From Paenibacillus selenitireducens (lineage in GTDB: Bacteria > Bacillota > Bacilli > Paenibacillales > Paenibacillaceae), in contig NZ_MSZX01000003.1 of NCBI RefSeq assembly GCF_002021565.1, positions 372,027 through 436,026 on the forward strand: DNA of 64,000 nt. Direction: 5' to 3'. The notes beneath the pieces were generated by a model. It did no database searches. It was not told where the DNA came from and saw only the letters and a list, made by a program, of their open reading frames with translations. Position numbers and translations under genes: made by a program. Position 1 is the stretch's first letter; every line of letters starts with the position of its first letter. Below are positions 51,883 to 61,500 of the stretch, one piece after another.

Positions 51883-53169
51883 ATGCAAAAGTGGTTTGAA
51901 GAAGCGAAGCTGGGGATTTTTATTCACTATGGAATTTATGCGGTAGACGGGGTTGCGGAATCTTGGTCTTTCTATAACGGGAGAATGTCCCATGAAGACT
52001 ACATGAAGCAATTGGATGGCTTTACGGCCTCGAAATTCGATGCTGAGCATTGGGCCGATCTCATTGAAAAATCAGGTGCTAAATATTCCGTGCTAACCAC
52101 CAAACATCATGATGGAGTGGCACTGTTCGATACGCAATACAGCGACTTAAACGTCGTGAAAAAGACACCGGCGAAGCGCGATCTAATCAAGGAATACGCG
52201 GAAGCCGTGACCAAAAGAGGAATTCGACTAGGGATGTATTATTCCTTAATCGACTGGTCGCACCCGGATTATCCAAGCGTATTTGAAGGCGGCAAGGTGC
52301 CAGAGGATCTGAGTACGGTGAATAAGTTCTCGTACCCTGTAGACGGCGTTCAAGATGAAGCGACGTGGCAGAAGTTCCTGGAGTTCAACAATAACCAATT
52401 GCGCGAGATTATGACGAATTATGGAAAAGTCGATTTGCTGTGGTTCGACGGAGACTGGGAGCGCAGCGCGGAGCAATGGAATTTGCCGGCATTCAAGCAA
52501 TATCTTCAATCGTTCAACCCTGATCTCATTATTAACTCTCGGTTGCAAGGGCACGGGGATTACAAGACACCGGAGCAAGGAATTCCGATTACGCGTCCGG
52601 AAGGACCATGGGAATTTTGTACCACAATCAACCAGTCATGGGGATATGTGCCAACCGATAACAAATACAAATCATTGAACCAGATCATTCGCATGTTCTG
52701 TGACTGTATCAGCTTGGGCGGCAACATGCTGCTGGATATCGGACCGATGGAAGACGGAACGGTTGATAAGCGACAAGAAGATATTCTGTTAGGTCTTGGA
52801 GATTGGATTCGGACCCACGAAGAAGCGGTGTTCGGTACGACAGAAGGAATTATGACCCGCTATTACTTAGGCGGCAGCACCATTTCCAAAGATAAGAAGA
52901 CATTGTATCTCTTTGTCTATGATGCGCCAAAAGAAAATGTATGCCTGAAAGGGCTGTGCAACCCGATCAAGAAAATTACCGTAATGCACTCAGGCAAAGA
53001 ATTGACGCATGAGATTCATGGCGGCGTGCCATGGTTCAACATTCCGGGGACGACATGGATTCATATGACACCGGAAGACACACAGGAGCATGTGACGGTT
53101 CTGAAGCTTGAATTTGATGAAGAGTTGGACATGTACGGCGGCTCTGGCGCTGTTGTAACCCATAACTAA
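51883..53169 (+). CDS. GH29 alpha-L-fucosidase (second)
   Basis: A 428-residue GH29 enzyme. Motifs: LGIFIHYGIYAVDGVAESW (10-28), LTTKHHDGVALFDT (71-84) and nucleophile Asp189 in VDLLWFDGDW. No signal peptide. ATG 51883 is chosen because GGGGG ends eight bases upstream, while the ATG at 51877 is only two bases from it. It is followed by an intercistronic hairpin before the mannosidase gene. With the first GH29 it would remove two kinds of fucose from the same glycan. Confidence 0.94.
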   Translation: MQKWFEEAKLGIFIHYGIYAVDGVAESWSFYNGRMSHEDYMKQLDGFTASKFDAEHWADLIEKSGAKYSVLTTKHHDGVALFDTQYSDLNVVKKTPAKRDLIKEYAEAVTKRGIRLGMYYSLIDWSHPDYPSVFEGGKVPEDLSTVNKFSYPVDGVQDEATWQKFLEFNNNQLREIMTNYGKVDLLWFDGDWERSAEQWNLPAFKQYLQSFNPDLIINSRLQGHGDYKTPEQGIPITRPEGPWEFCTTINQSWGYVPTDNKYKSLNQIIRMFCDCISLGGNMLLDIGPMEDGTVDKRQEDILLGLGDWIRTHEEAVFGTTEGIMTRYYLGGSTISKDKKTLYLFVYDAPKENVCLKGLCNPIKKITVMHSGKELTHEIHGGVPWFNIPGTTWIHMTPEDTQEHVTVLKLEFDEELDMYGGSGAVVTHN

Positions 53170-53175
53170 TGACGC

Positions 53176-53205
53176 CGCTACCCGGGAGCCTTTCTTCGGG
53201 TAGTG
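53176..53205 (+). other. Intercistronic hairpin within the glycosidase operon
   Basis: CGCTACCCG pairs with CGGGTAGTG around a 12-base loop between the second fucosidase stop and the GH125 ribosome site. No T-run follows, so it is more likely an mRNA stability or processing element than a terminator. Confidence 0.55.
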
Positions 53206-53231
53206 AGCTTAATCGATAAAGGAGTATGACG

Positions 53232-54551
53232 ATGGAACAATTCAGATTGCCTCGGATTAAGATGCCTGAACTAACGCTTCCCCAAGCGATTCAAGAGGTG
53301 CTGCAAGAAGCGGAAGAGAAGCTTGCGCATCGTCCGAAGCTGCTGCAGTTATTCAAGAACTGTTTTCCGAACACGTTGGAGACCACGACGAAATTAATGG
53401 AAGACGGGACGACATTCATCATTACGGGCGATATTCCAGCTTCGTGGCTTCGTGATTCTGTAGAACAAGTGATGCACTATGTGCCGTTCGCCAAAGAAGA
53501 TGCGGATTTGCAGCGGATTCTTAGCGGGTTAATCAAACGCCACATTCAATATATTCACATTGATCCATACGCGAATGCATTCAATGAATCTGCGAATGAT
53601 TGGCATTGGAACAAGGCCGACATCACGGAGATGTCACCTTGGGTATGGGAGCGTAAATTCGAGATTGACTCCCTGTGCTTCTCGATGCGACTTGCGTATG
53701 CGTATTGGAAAGAGACTGGCTTAACGGATATTTTCGATGCAGGCTTCAAGTCAGCGATGCGTATCATTTATGACTTGTTCGTCACAGAGCAGCGCCATTT
53801 CGAGCAATCTCCGTACCGTTTCACGCGGGATAACGGGATCCCCGAGGATTCCCTGCGCAATAACGGCCTAGGGATGCCTGTGAATTATACCGGCATGGTA
53901 TGGTCCGGCTTCCGTTCCAGCGATGATGCGTGTGATTTCCACTACAACATTCCGGGGAATATGTTCGCTGTCGTGGTATTGCGTCACATGCAAGAATTCG
54001 CGGAATGGGTATTCCGGGATACGGATTTCTTGAAGGAGCTTAAGGCTCTGGAAGCAGATATTGATCACGGCATTCAGCTGTACGGCATTTACCGCCATCC
54101 TGAGTTCGGCCCGATCTATGCCTATGAGACAGACGGCTTCGGCAACTATTGTCTTATGGATGATGCGGGTACGCCGGGATTAATGTCGATTCCTTATTTG
54201 GGCTATGTATCGGCGGAAGATCCGATTTATCAGAATACAAGACGTTTTGCCTTGTCCCAAGAGAATCCATTCTACTTCGAGGGTAAGGCGGCCAAAGGAA
54301 TCGGCAGTCCGCATACGCCGGACGGATATATTTGGCATATGGCGCTTTCGATGCAAGGCCTCACGGCTACGACGAAGGAAGAGAAGCTAGAGATGATTGC
54401 CATGCTCGAAGCAACCGATGCGGACACAGGCTATATGCATGAAGGATTCCACTCGGATGATCCGAAAATCTTTACAAGATCATGGTTCGCATGGTCGAAC
54501 AGCCTATTCTCTCAACTCGTGTATAAGGCGATGAAAGAAGGGATTCTATGA
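53232..54551 (+). CDS. GH125 exo-alpha-1,6-mannosidase
   Basis: A 439-residue enzyme of GH125, a family of metal-independent inverting exo-alpha-1,6-mannosidases. Motifs: FIITGDIPASWLRDSVEQV at 62-80, HIDPYANAFNESANDWHW, MVWSGFRSSDDACDFHYNIPGNMF and the C-terminal EGFHSDDPKIFTRSWFAWSNSLFS, in pieces. The (alpha/alpha)6 fold is expected; no signal peptide. ATG 53232 has AAAGGAG seven bases upstream; ATG 53226 is too close. In pneumococcus and Clostridium, GH125 acts on alpha-1,6-mannose of N-glycans, and here it is flanked by fucosidases and GH38. It overlaps the next gene by ATGA. Confidence 0.95.
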   Translation: MEQFRLPRIKMPELTLPQAIQEVLQEAEEKLAHRPKLLQLFKNCFPNTLETTTKLMEDGTTFIITGDIPASWLRDSVEQVMHYVPFAKEDADLQRILSGLIKRHIQYIHIDPYANAFNESANDWHWNKADITEMSPWVWERKFEIDSLCFSMRLAYAYWKETGLTDIFDAGFKSAMRIIYDLFVTEQRHFEQSPYRFTRDNGIPEDSLRNNGLGMPVNYTGMVWSGFRSSDDACDFHYNIPGNMFAVVVLRHMQEFAEWVFRDTDFLKELKALEADIDHGIQLYGIYRHPEFGPIYAYETDGFGNYCLMDDAGTPGLMSIPYLGYVSAEDPIYQNTRRFALSQENPFYFEGKAAKGIGSPHTPDGYIWHMALSMQGLTATTKEEKLEMIAMLEATDADTGYMHEGFHSDDPKIFTRSWFAWSNSLFSQLVYKAMKEGIL

Positions 54552-57500
54552 GCCGTCCGGTCATTATTTTCTATGATTCTACGTTTCCTGGACATGCAGC
54601 GATGGACAGCCAAGCGATTGAAGGGTTAGGGAAAATCGGTTCTGTCGTGGATGCGAAAGGCTTGGCGGAAGCATTACGTTCAGAGGATGCAGGTTGCTTC
54701 GTCAACCTGCATCCGCCTTATTTTCCGAAATCGGCTTGGCCGGAGATTGTTGCTTTCTTGAAAAGAGGCAGCGGGTTGGTAAGTATCGGCGGCGCGCCAT
54801 TCAAACAACCTGTGCGTCTAGAGGCGGACGGTTGGCAGATTGAAGGCGAGCAGACGGCTTACCACCAAGAATTATATATTCATGAGACATTGCGTGTGGA
54901 TAGTACACCTGTAACGGCATGGACCGTATCGGATCGAATTCCACTTCTTACGGGACAGGAGTCCCTATTCCCGATTCAAGATACATGGAATCTGGTGCCG
55001 CACACGACGCGGAATAGCGATATGCCGGACCAAATGGGTGCAGCCGGCACGATGAGTACACAAGTGTATCCGCTCCTAAAAGGAGTAAGCAAGGAAGGGC
55101 GCGAGATTGCTGCGCCTATCGTGCTTTGGGAGAACACGCGCGGTGATTATGCGGGTTCGCGTTGGATGTTCGTGAATACAACATTATCCCCGGACTTCTT
55201 AGTGCAAAACGGATTGGAGGCGCTGGCTTCCTGGGTGAATTTCTGTGCGAAGGAGCTCACCGAACTATGGATCAAGACGAATTATGCCACTTATGAACCG
55301 GGCGAGCGCACCGTGCTTACGCTGCAGACGCAGCGGATCGTGCAGGCAGGTCAATCGACGAACCACAAGGATCACTGGACGTTCGAGGTCACGGTCGAAC
55401 AGGATGAAGGACAACAGCATTGGGAGCACCGCTTCGCGACAGAAGTGACGGAGGAAATCGATTTTGTCCGTATTCTCGTTCCGTTAGATATTCAGAGCGG
55501 TCTTTATCGTGTCGTATGTGTAGCTACAGCCGAAGACGGCGAAGTACGCGTTCTCCGTCAGGGGTTCTGGGGAAATGATCCGGAATTGCTCGCACAAGGC
55601 AGCCCTATTACGTGTAATCGGGATTATTTCGAGAAAGACGGCCGACCGCTTCCGATCGTAGGAATGACCTATATGGCCTCCGATGTGGCACGCAAGTTCA
55701 TTTTCCTGCCGAATGCAGATGTATGGGATCGTGACATGGCGCAGATGGCGAATGCCGGGATTAACTGGATTCGCACAGGCATATGGACAGCTTATCGGAA
55801 TGTGATGCAGGTGGACGGACATGCTTCAGAAGAAGTGCTGCGCGCCATTGACGCTTTCTTCTTAACGGCGAAGAAATATGATTTACAAGTGACGTTTACG
55901 TTCTTCTCGTTCACACCAGAGACATGGGAGGGTGTGAACCCTTATCTGGATCCGCAAAGCGTTGAAGCACAGAAGCGGTTCATTCGTTCGATCGTATCCC
56001 GTCATCGGGCAACAACCCATGTGGATTGGGATTTAATTAACGAGCCGTCGATGTTCGATCCGGCGCTTATCTTCTCCGGCGGACCACGCTCATGCGGTGA
56101 CCGTTATGAGCAGAAGGCTTTTGTGGAATGGCTGGAGAAGCGTCATGGCCGCATCGAGCTCCTGCAGCAACGATGGAATATGACGCCTGCACAGCTTCCA
56201 AGCTTCACAGCTGCGGTCGTTCCGGGTCCTCAGGATATTAACTTTGATGTGCAGGATATCCATTCCGGCAAGAAGGGAACACGTTGGTTGGATTACTGCC
56301 TCTTCTCGATGGAAATGCACAACCGTTGGGCGAAGCAGCTGTACGATACGATTAAGGAGCAATGCCCGGATCATCTCGTAACGGTAGGGCAAGATGAAGC
56401 CCTTGGCGCACAACGCCCATCTCCGTTCTTCTATGAGGAAGCTGTCGATTATACGACGGTCCATTCCTGGTGGTTGAACGATCAGCTCGTATGGGACGGG
56501 ATCTTCACCAAGACACCACATAAGCCGAACGTGACGCAAGAGACCGGGATCATGTACGTGGAAATGCCGGATGGCCGTGCGAAACGCTCCGAGCTAGAAT
56601 TGCGAAGCTTGTTGGAACGCAAGTATGCGTATGCGTTCGCAACAGGTGGAGCGGGTGCGATCCATTGGATCTGGAATACAAACTTCTATATGAATAATGC
56701 GAATGAATCCCATATCGGCGCACTTCGCGCAGACGGTACAGAGAAGCCGGAAGCAGATGTGTCCTATGATTTCGGGCGGTTCATGGGTGAAATTCGGGAT
56801 CTGTTCCAAGAACGCGCACTCGAAGAGATTGTTGCCGTCTTCCCGTATTCGAATGATTTCTCCAATCGTAAATTCGCGTTCGAAGCAACAACACGTCTGA
56901 CGCGTGTCATGTCGTATCAATTGAAAGTGCCGTTCCGCGCAATTTCCGAATATCATCTGGATTCGCTGGACACGACGCCCGCGAAATTGATCATGCTCCC
57001 GAGCGCACATAACATTGACGATGCGGCTTGGGAGAAGCTTACAGATATCGTGAAGCGTACAGGTGCGACGCTGCTCGTGACAGGTCCGCTCTCGATCGAT
57101 GCTTACTGGAGAAATACGAAGCGTATGGAAGACTCGTTAGGCGAGGGGCAAATACGCAATGTACGTCGGGAGGAAATGATCGATGTGAACGGAACAAAGC
57201 TTCCATTGTCCTTCGGTCAACGACGGATTGCCGAGGTATGCAAGGAAGTACGTGCTGGACGTCTAGGAGATGCTGCGAATTCGCTTGAAAGACAAGGCGA
57301 TGATGTGGTAGATATTCCGCTCGGTCAAGGTAGATTGATCTGGAGTCCATTGCCGATCGAATTGAATGAAAGGTCCGAATCGATTGCCGAATTGTATCGT
57401 TATGCGATGAACGCGGCGAATTGCCAATCCGACTTGGAGTGGATTCAAGGCGGAGACCTGGCAGGCGTGTACGGTCGGAAATTGCGGTTCAAGGATGGGT

Positions 57501-57697
57501 TCTTATATACTTTCGTATCCGAGTACGCTTGGGATACGAATATCCGCATTAAAGATCAGGATACAGGAATGACATATGCATTCGTATTGGAGCAGGAACG
57601 TTCGGTTCTCTTCGCAACCAATACTGCTGGACAGATCACATCTGTGTACCGTCCGAATGAAGTTCAAGTTGAAGTTATCGGTTCCAAGGAGGAATAG
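54548..57697 (+). CDS. Large clan GH-A-like glycoside hydrolase (GH42-like) with N-terminal amidotransferase-like domain
   Basis: A 1049-residue cytoplasmic protein. Residues 1-230 resemble a class I amidotransferase-like (trimerisation/ThuA-like) fold: VIIFYDSTFPGHA start and FLKRGSGLVSIGGAPF. Residues about 235-350 look like an all-beta, Ig-like domain. Residues about 355-720 are a (beta/alpha)8 barrel with clan GH-A catalytic residues: acid/base Glu499 in WDLINEPSMFDP and probable nucleophile Glu665 in NVTQETGIMY. A second amidotransferase-like segment follows (about 760-930). This is reminiscent of GH42-type beta-glycosidases, but the order is unusual and I cannot name the family. A beta-mannosidase or beta-galactosidase would fit the cluster. 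It overlaps the GH125 gene by four bases. Confidence 0.78.
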   Translation: MSRPVIIFYDSTFPGHAAMDSQAIEGLGKIGSVVDAKGLAEALRSEDAGCFVNLHPPYFPKSAWPEIVAFLKRGSGLVSIGGAPFKQPVRLEADGWQIEGEQTAYHQELYIHETLRVDSTPVTAWTVSDRIPLLTGQESLFPIQDTWNLVPHTTRNSDMPDQMGAAGTMSTQVYPLLKGVSKEGREIAAPIVLWENTRGDYAGSRWMFVNTTLSPDFLVQNGLEALASWVNFCAKELTELWIKTNYATYEPGERTVLTLQTQRIVQAGQSTNHKDHWTFEVTVEQDEGQQHWEHRFATEVTEEIDFVRILVPLDIQSGLYRVVCVATAEDGEVRVLRQGFWGNDPELLAQGSPITCNRDYFEKDGRPLPIVGMTYMASDVARKFIFLPNADVWDRDMAQMANAGINWIRTGIWTAYRNVMQVDGHASEEVLRAIDAFFLTAKKYDLQVTFTFFSFTPETWEGVNPYLDPQSVEAQKRFIRSIVSRHRATTHVDWDLINEPSMFDPALIFSGGPRSCGDRYEQKAFVEWLEKRHGRIELLQQRWNMTPAQLPSFTAAVVPGPQDINFDVQDIHSGKKGTRWLDYCLFSMEMHNRWAKQLYDTIKEQCPDHLVTVGQDEALGAQRPSPFFYEEAVDYTTVHSWWLNDQLVWDGIFTKTPHKPNVTQETGIMYVEMPDGRAKRSELELRSLLERKYAYAFATGGAGAIHWIWNTNFYMNNANESHIGALRADGTEKPEADVSYDFGRFMGEIRDLFQERALEEIVAVFPYSNDFSNRKFAFEATTRLTRVMSYQLKVPFRAISEYHLDSLDTTPAKLIMLPSAHNIDDAAWEKLTDIVKRTGATLLVTGPLSIDAYWRNTKRMEDSLGEGQIRNVRREEMIDVNGTKLPLSFGQRRIAEVCKEVRAGRLGDAANSLERQGDDVVDIPLGQGRLIWSPLPIELNERSESIAELYRYAMNAANCQSDLEWIQGGDLAGVYGRKLRFKDGFLYTFVSEYAWDTNIRIKDQDTGMTYAFVLEQERSVLFATNTAGQITSVYRPNEVQVEVIGSKEE

Positions 57698-57700
57698 TGC

Positions 57701-60439
57701 ATGTCGAACAAAAAAACAGCCCATATCATCTCGCACACCCATTGGGACCGCGAATGGTATTTACCCTATGAAAAACATCATGTGCGTCTCGTGAAACTCG
57801 TAGATACGCTTCTCGATAAGTTGGATCAAGATCCGGAGTATCGCAGTTTCTATTTGGACGGACAGACCATTATTCTAGAAGATTATCTTCAAGTAAGACC
57901 GGAACAAAAGGAACGGTTGACGAAGCATATCCGTAACGGCCGTATTCTCATTGGGCCTTGGTATATTCTGCAGGATGCATTTCTGACGAGCGGCGAAGCG
58001 AATGTCCGTAATATGCAGATTGGACACCAAGATGCACAGCGTTACGGGGACGTCTCGAAAATCGGGTACTTCCCGGATACATTCGGGCTTGTCGGCCAGA
58101 CGCCTCAGCTCATGCAGCAATCAGGAATTCAGAACGCATTCTTCGGACGCGGTGTGAAGCCAACGGGATTCAATAATACGGTCTCGGATGGAGACTATGA
58201 ATCCTCCTTCTCTGAATTGCAATGGGAAGGGCCGGATGGCTCGAAAGTGCTTGGGATTTTATTTGCGAACTGGTACTCGAACGGCAATGAAGTGCCGACG
58301 GATCCCGAGGAAGCTAAGGCATTCTGGGCACGTAAGCTGGCGGATGCTGAGAAATACGCTTCGACAGGCGAATTGCTCTTCATGAACGGCTGTGACCATC
58401 AGCCTGTCCAATTGGATTTACCCGAAGCGATTCGAGTCGCACGTGAGTTATATCCGGACACGGAATTTATTCATTCGAATTTTATTGACTACTTGCAGTC
58501 ATTAGACAACGCCTTGGACCGTGAGTTATCTTCGGTACGCGGCGAGCTTCGCAGCCAACGGACGGATGGATGGGGAACGCTTGTGAACACGGCTTCCGCT
58601 CGCGTGTACTTGAAACAGATGAATCAACACGGACAGATCATGCTGGAAAAAGTGGCAGAACCGTTGTCTGCTTATGCGAGTCTGCTCGGTCATGACTATC
58701 CGCATCACTTGTTCACTTACGCTTGGAAGACTTTAATGCAGAATCATCCGCATGACAGTATTTGCGGCTGCAGCGTAGATGATGTGCACCGTGAAATGGT
58801 TACGCGCTTTGAGAAAAGCCGGAATGTTGCGGAGACGATTGTGCAAGACAGTATCGAGGTGATTGCGAATCATATCGATACCTCATCTTTTGCAACGTAT
58901 GGAGAGGATGCGCGTCCTTTCGTCGTATTTAATACGACAGGCAAGGATCGGAGCGGCACGGTGACCGTGGAACTGGATGTAGCTCGCCATTATTTCCGTG
59001 AAAATATCCCATTCCATGAGATGAAGTCACGCGTGAAAGAATTCGTCATTGGCGATTGGCGTGTCGTGGACAGCGAAGGTCGCGAAGTAAGCTGCACACT
59101 GACGGATCTTGGATTAAATTTTGGTTACGATTTGCCGGATGACCAATTCCGCCAACCTTACTTTGCTCGCAGGGTCCGCATCGAATTGGAAGCAGAGGCG
59201 GTACCTGCGAACGGACATCAAGCCTATGCATGGGTTCCTTCCGTTCATGCGGGTTCCGTTAGAAACGCGAAGGCAAGCTTACGGGTTGATGAACGCACGA
59301 TGGAGAATGCGTATTTGCGCATACACGTGGAAGACAACGGTTCTGTGACCTTGACGGACAAAGAAAGCGGTAGAACCTACAGCGGCTTGTGCGTTTATGA
59401 AGATAGCGGAGATATCGGCAACGAATATATGTATCGCCAACCAGATGGGGAAATCGCAATCACGACGGCAGATCTGTCCGCAGAGATTTCTGTTGTTTCA
59501 GATCAACCTTATGCTTGCGCGATTCAAATTGTACATGCGTGGGATGTGCCGAAGGGAGCTGACGCGCTTCTGGAGCAAGAGCGGAACGAACTTGTCTGGT
59601 TTACGGGCAGAAGATCGGCTCGGGCGCTGGAGACGGTCAAGCTCAACATCGTAACGACGATTACCCTGGAGAAAAACGGCAAAGGATTGAAGGTCAGCAG
59701 CTCGTTCGATAATCAATCGACAGACCATCGCTTAAGAATGTTATTCCCAACGGATGTAGACAGTCTTGTCCATCAGGCGGACTCCATGTTCGAAGTTGTC
59801 ACACGGGATAATGAACCGTCGGCAGAATGGGTGAACCCAAGCTATTGTCACCATCAACAAGCGTTCGTCAGCGTGAAGGATTCATCTACGGGCTTGACCG
59901 TAGCGAACCTAGGGCTGAACGAATACGAGGTGCTTCGTGACGGTCGCAATACGATTGCAGTTACACTCCTTCGCTCCGTGGGAGAACTTGGCGATTGGGG
60001 CGTCTTCCCGACACCGGAAGCCCAATGTCTTGGACAAGGAAATGCGGAGCTCATGATTATTCCGCATGGACAAGGAACGCCAGAAGAGGCTTATTCGACG
60101 GCTTATCAATATCAGGTGCCTTGGATGTCGGCACAGACCGATGTACATCAAGGAACCCTTCAGCCTATTCACGGTTGGTTCAAGTGGGACGGAGCAGGGA
60201 TGGAATTATCTTCTGTCAAAGTCGTTGAAGAGACAGGGGATCTGGCACTGCGGTGGTTTAATGCAACAGCATCGAAGACAACTTTAGCTGTTGAACCGAA
60301 ATTCGCGTATACAGGTGTTCATAAGAGTACGATCTTAGAGCATCGCGTGGATGCGGTAGAGGTTCAACCCGGAGCAGACCTTGCGGTTGGCGTCGGTTCA
60401 GCAGAGATTGTAACACTCGTGGTCAGCATGCCATCGTAA
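57701..60439 (+). CDS. GH38 alpha-mannosidase
   Basis: A 912-residue zinc-dependent retaining alpha-mannosidase of GH38. The metal site begins with SHTHWDREWYLPYE (His14, Asp16). The nucleophile is Asp126 in GYFPDTFGLVGQTPQ, and a further metal His lies in QNHPHDSICGCSVDDVH (about residues 348-364). The C-terminal two thirds are the beta-sandwich domains usual for the family. No signal peptide: cytoplasmic action on imported mannosides. AAGGAGG lies before ATG 57701, four bases after the previous stop. In pneumococcal N-glycan clusters GH38 and GH125 also stand together. Confidence 0.95.
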   Translation: MSNKKTAHIISHTHWDREWYLPYEKHHVRLVKLVDTLLDKLDQDPEYRSFYLDGQTIILEDYLQVRPEQKERLTKHIRNGRILIGPWYILQDAFLTSGEANVRNMQIGHQDAQRYGDVSKIGYFPDTFGLVGQTPQLMQQSGIQNAFFGRGVKPTGFNNTVSDGDYESSFSELQWEGPDGSKVLGILFANWYSNGNEVPTDPEEAKAFWARKLADAEKYASTGELLFMNGCDHQPVQLDLPEAIRVARELYPDTEFIHSNFIDYLQSLDNALDRELSSVRGELRSQRTDGWGTLVNTASARVYLKQMNQHGQIMLEKVAEPLSAYASLLGHDYPHHLFTYAWKTLMQNHPHDSICGCSVDDVHREMVTRFEKSRNVAETIVQDSIEVIANHIDTSSFATYGEDARPFVVFNTTGKDRSGTVTVELDVARHYFRENIPFHEMKSRVKEFVIGDWRVVDSEGREVSCTLTDLGLNFGYDLPDDQFRQPYFARRVRIELEAEAVPANGHQAYAWVPSVHAGSVRNAKASLRVDERTMENAYLRIHVEDNGSVTLTDKESGRTYSGLCVYEDSGDIGNEYMYRQPDGEIAITTADLSAEISVVSDQPYACAIQIVHAWDVPKGADALLEQERNELVWFTGRRSARALETVKLNIVTTITLEKNGKGLKVSSSFDNQSTDHRLRMLFPTDVDSLVHQADSMFEVVTRDNEPSAEWVNPSYCHHQQAFVSVKDSSTGLTVANLGLNEYEVLRDGRNTIAVTLLRSVGELGDWGVFPTPEAQCLGQGNAELMIIPHGQGTPEEAYSTAYQYQVPWMSAQTDVHQGTLQPIHGWFKWDGAGMELSSVKVVEETGDLALRWFNATASKTTLAVEPKFAYTGVHKSTILEHRVDAVEVQPGADLAVGVGSAEIVTLVVSMPS

Positions 60440-60471
60440 AGAACGTTCAAAATCCTATGGGAGGCAGTAAC

Positions 60472-61494
60472 ATGAATCGAAGTGGAGTGCCGGAGCCGAA
60501 TATTGAATATGCTCCCAAACATTATATATGTAAACGTGCAGAGGGACCGCTCGTGCTAGACGGTCGTATCGATAAACCGTTCTGGGATACGGCGGATTGG
60601 ACAGAAGAGTTCGTCGATATCGAAGGCGATCTTCGTCCGAAGCCAGCGAAGCAGACTCGCGTGAAAATGCTGTGGGATGATCAGTATTTCTATTTCGCGG
60701 CAGAGTTAATCGAAGACCAAATTTGGGGGACGTTAACCGAGCGGGATTCCGTTATTTTCTATGACAATGACTTTGAAATTTTCATTGATCCTGATGGGGA
60801 TTCCCATCAATATTATGAGTTCGAGATCAATGCGCTGAACACGGTTTGGGATTTGCTATTAGTGAAGCCGTACCGTGACGGCGGCCCTCCGGTGAATGCG
60901 TGGGATATTAACGGACTGCAGACAGCCGTTCACATTGATGGCGAGCTGAATCAGCCGGGCGCAGAGAACCGGAAATGGAGCGTCGAGGTGGCAATGCCAT
61001 GGACCAGCCTGCGTGAATGTGCGGCTGAAGGGCGCCCGCCTGTCAAAGGTGAGTTCTGGCGCGTGAATTTCTCCCGTGTGGAGTGGCGCACGGAAGTTCA
61101 GGATGGCGAATACCGCAAGGTTGTGAATCCGGATACGGGCAAACCTTATCCGGAAGATAACTGGGTATGGTCGCCGATGGGCCTCATCAACATGCATTAC
61201 CCAGAGCTCTGGGGTTATGTCGTGTTCGCGGATCAGGAAGGCCCGCACGGGTTCGAGATGCCGGCCGATGAACGCATCAAATGGGAGTTGCGCAAGTTGT
61301 ACTATCGTGAGCGTAATTACTTCGAAGCCCATGGCCAATTTACGAAGGACTTGCAGCAATTGATGGGTGATGAGACATGGGCGATTCAACCGATGATTGA
61401 GACGACGAGCCGATTATTTCAGATTTCAGCACCATCAGCAGATGGAACCGCAACCCTGTTTATCCGGGAAGACGGAAAGCTATGGAAGGAGTGA
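60472..61494 (+). CDS. CBM9-like carbohydrate-binding/DOMON-type protein
   Basis: A 340-residue protein whose first 250 residues resemble family 9 carbohydrate-binding modules: VLDGRIDKPFWDTADWTEEFVDIEG, VKMLWDDQYFYFAAEL, DNDFEIFIDPDGDSHQYYEFEINALNTVWDL and WSVEVAMPWTSL, in pieces. The remaining 90 residues are helical and unassigned. There is no signal peptide, which is odd for a carbohydrate-binding module, so a cytoplasmic binding or enzymatic role should be considered. ATG 60472 follows GGGAGG; the earlier ATG at 60457 precedes that site. Lies between GH38 and the transglutaminase-like gene in the same operon. Confidence 0.82.
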   Translation: MNRSGVPEPNIEYAPKHYICKRAEGPLVLDGRIDKPFWDTADWTEEFVDIEGDLRPKPAKQTRVKMLWDDQYFYFAAELIEDQIWGTLTERDSVIFYDNDFEIFIDPDGDSHQYYEFEINALNTVWDLLLVKPYRDGGPPVNAWDINGLQTAVHIDGELNQPGAENRKWSVEVAMPWTSLRECAAEGRPPVKGEFWRVNFSRVEWRTEVQDGEYRKVVNPDTGKPYPEDNWVWSPMGLINMHYPELWGYVVFADQEGPHGFEMPADERIKWELRKLYYRERNYFEAHGQFTKDLQQLMGDETWAIQPMIETTSRLFQISAPSADGTATLFIREDGKLWKE

Positions 61495-61500
61495 GGAACG

